From: Acipenser ruthenus | Taxonomy: Eukaryota > Chordata > Actinopteri > Acipenseriformes > Acipenseridae | DNA: 64,000 bases | Assembly: GCF_902713425.1 (NCBI RefSeq) | Contig: NC_081246.1 | Location: forward strand, 623,501 to 687,500 | Direction of reading: 5' to 3' | In this document: positions 63,796 to 64,000 of the stretch, piece after piece | Layout of the letters: each line of letters starts with the position of its first letter | Numbering within the stretch: the first letter of the stretch is position 1 | The notes under the pieces: generated by a model | The model's input: only the letters and a program-made list of their open reading frames with translations | Databases searched by the model: none | Told to the model about the DNA's origin: nothing | Made by a program: the position numbers and the translations under genes

Positions 63796-64000
63796 CTACA
63801 ATACAAATAGAAATACACACATGAATAAATTAATATCCACAAGGGGTGTGCACCCCATCACAGTGCATTATATCCATTTAAAAGAAATACAATTAAAATG
63901 AAAAAAAAAACACCCTCATAAATTGTTCCACCAGAATGATCCAATCACATCTCTCAGTAGAATTCTGACAAGGGGCTGGCTTTGTAGAAGAACCTGGGTG

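Larger units (their letters stand above)
61378..64000. repeat. Segmental duplication block E (sister of 54,505-57,070)
   Basis: Direct tandem sister of block D. Promoter halves are moderately alike; exon 1 and intron 1 are about 98% alike by eye. The window ends about 50 bases before the expected exon 2. Confidence 0.85.
62554..64000 (+). other. ZNF-E intron 1 (partial)
   Basis: About 98% alike to intron 1 of ZNF-D. It holds the ZNF143-like motif (62,897-62,916), a SINE insertion (63,447-63,550) and a short (CAT)n tract. Confidence 0.65.

Overview
The window looks like nuclear DNA of a ray-finned fish. Reasons: multi-exon genes with GT-AG introns, a young tandem cluster of C2H2 zinc-finger genes with HTGEKPY linkers, fish-type multi-exon TRIM (RING/B-box/coiled-coil/B30.2) genes, Tc1 elements ending in the fish-type CACCCCC..GAGCCACTGTA repeat, and a tRNA-derived SINE that shares its 3' tail with an L2-type LINE. 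The SINE/L2 pair and the CR1 type remind me of non-teleost fishes such as sturgeons, but that is a weak inference. No bacterial or viral operon, CRISPR array, rRNA gene or functional tRNA gene was seen.

Layout. 1-2,230 holds only DNA-transposon and LINE debris. 2,230-11,213 is a duplicated block with zinc-finger gene copy A on the minus strand, decayed. 11.2-14.1 kb holds SINE/LINE pieces and a 99-bp fragment (copy F) of a zinc-finger first exon on the plus strand. 14.1-34.9 kb is a TRIM cluster. TRIM-A (minus, decayed) and TRIM-C (plus, decayed) lie in the arms of a large inverted duplication, about 14,343-19,604 and 28,097-34,921. TRIM-B (minus, apparently intact, 469 aa) lies between the arms and is a direct tandem copy of TRIM-A. 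Both arms carry a 49-bp minisatellite with an LTR-like element in it; in the right arm that element carries further nested insertions. A 2.3-kb L2 LINE (35.06-37.37 kb) sits just past the TRIM-C break.

From 37.4 kb to the end the zinc-finger cluster resumes. Copy B (minus, 475 aa, 9 fingers) and copy C (minus, 363 aa, 5 fingers) are tandem direct duplicates. Copy D (plus, 396 aa, 6 fingers) points away from C, and copy E (plus) has only its first exon in the window. All share one plan: exon 1 of 328 coding bases (109-residue N-terminal helical/coiled-coil domain), exon 2 of 315-321 bases (acidic, with IKEE/VKDE motifs), and exon 3 with the fingers, joined by two phase-1 introns.

Functional reading. 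The zinc-finger proteins are probably nuclear DNA-binding regulators that diversify by changing finger number and by duplication. The TRIM-B protein is probably a cytosolic E3 ubiquitin ligase of the kind expanded in fish innate immunity. I see no sign that the two families act in one pathway; they are neighbours in a rearranged, repeat-rich cluster. Because many blocks are near-identical, several insertions can be read against empty sites in sister copies, which orders the events.
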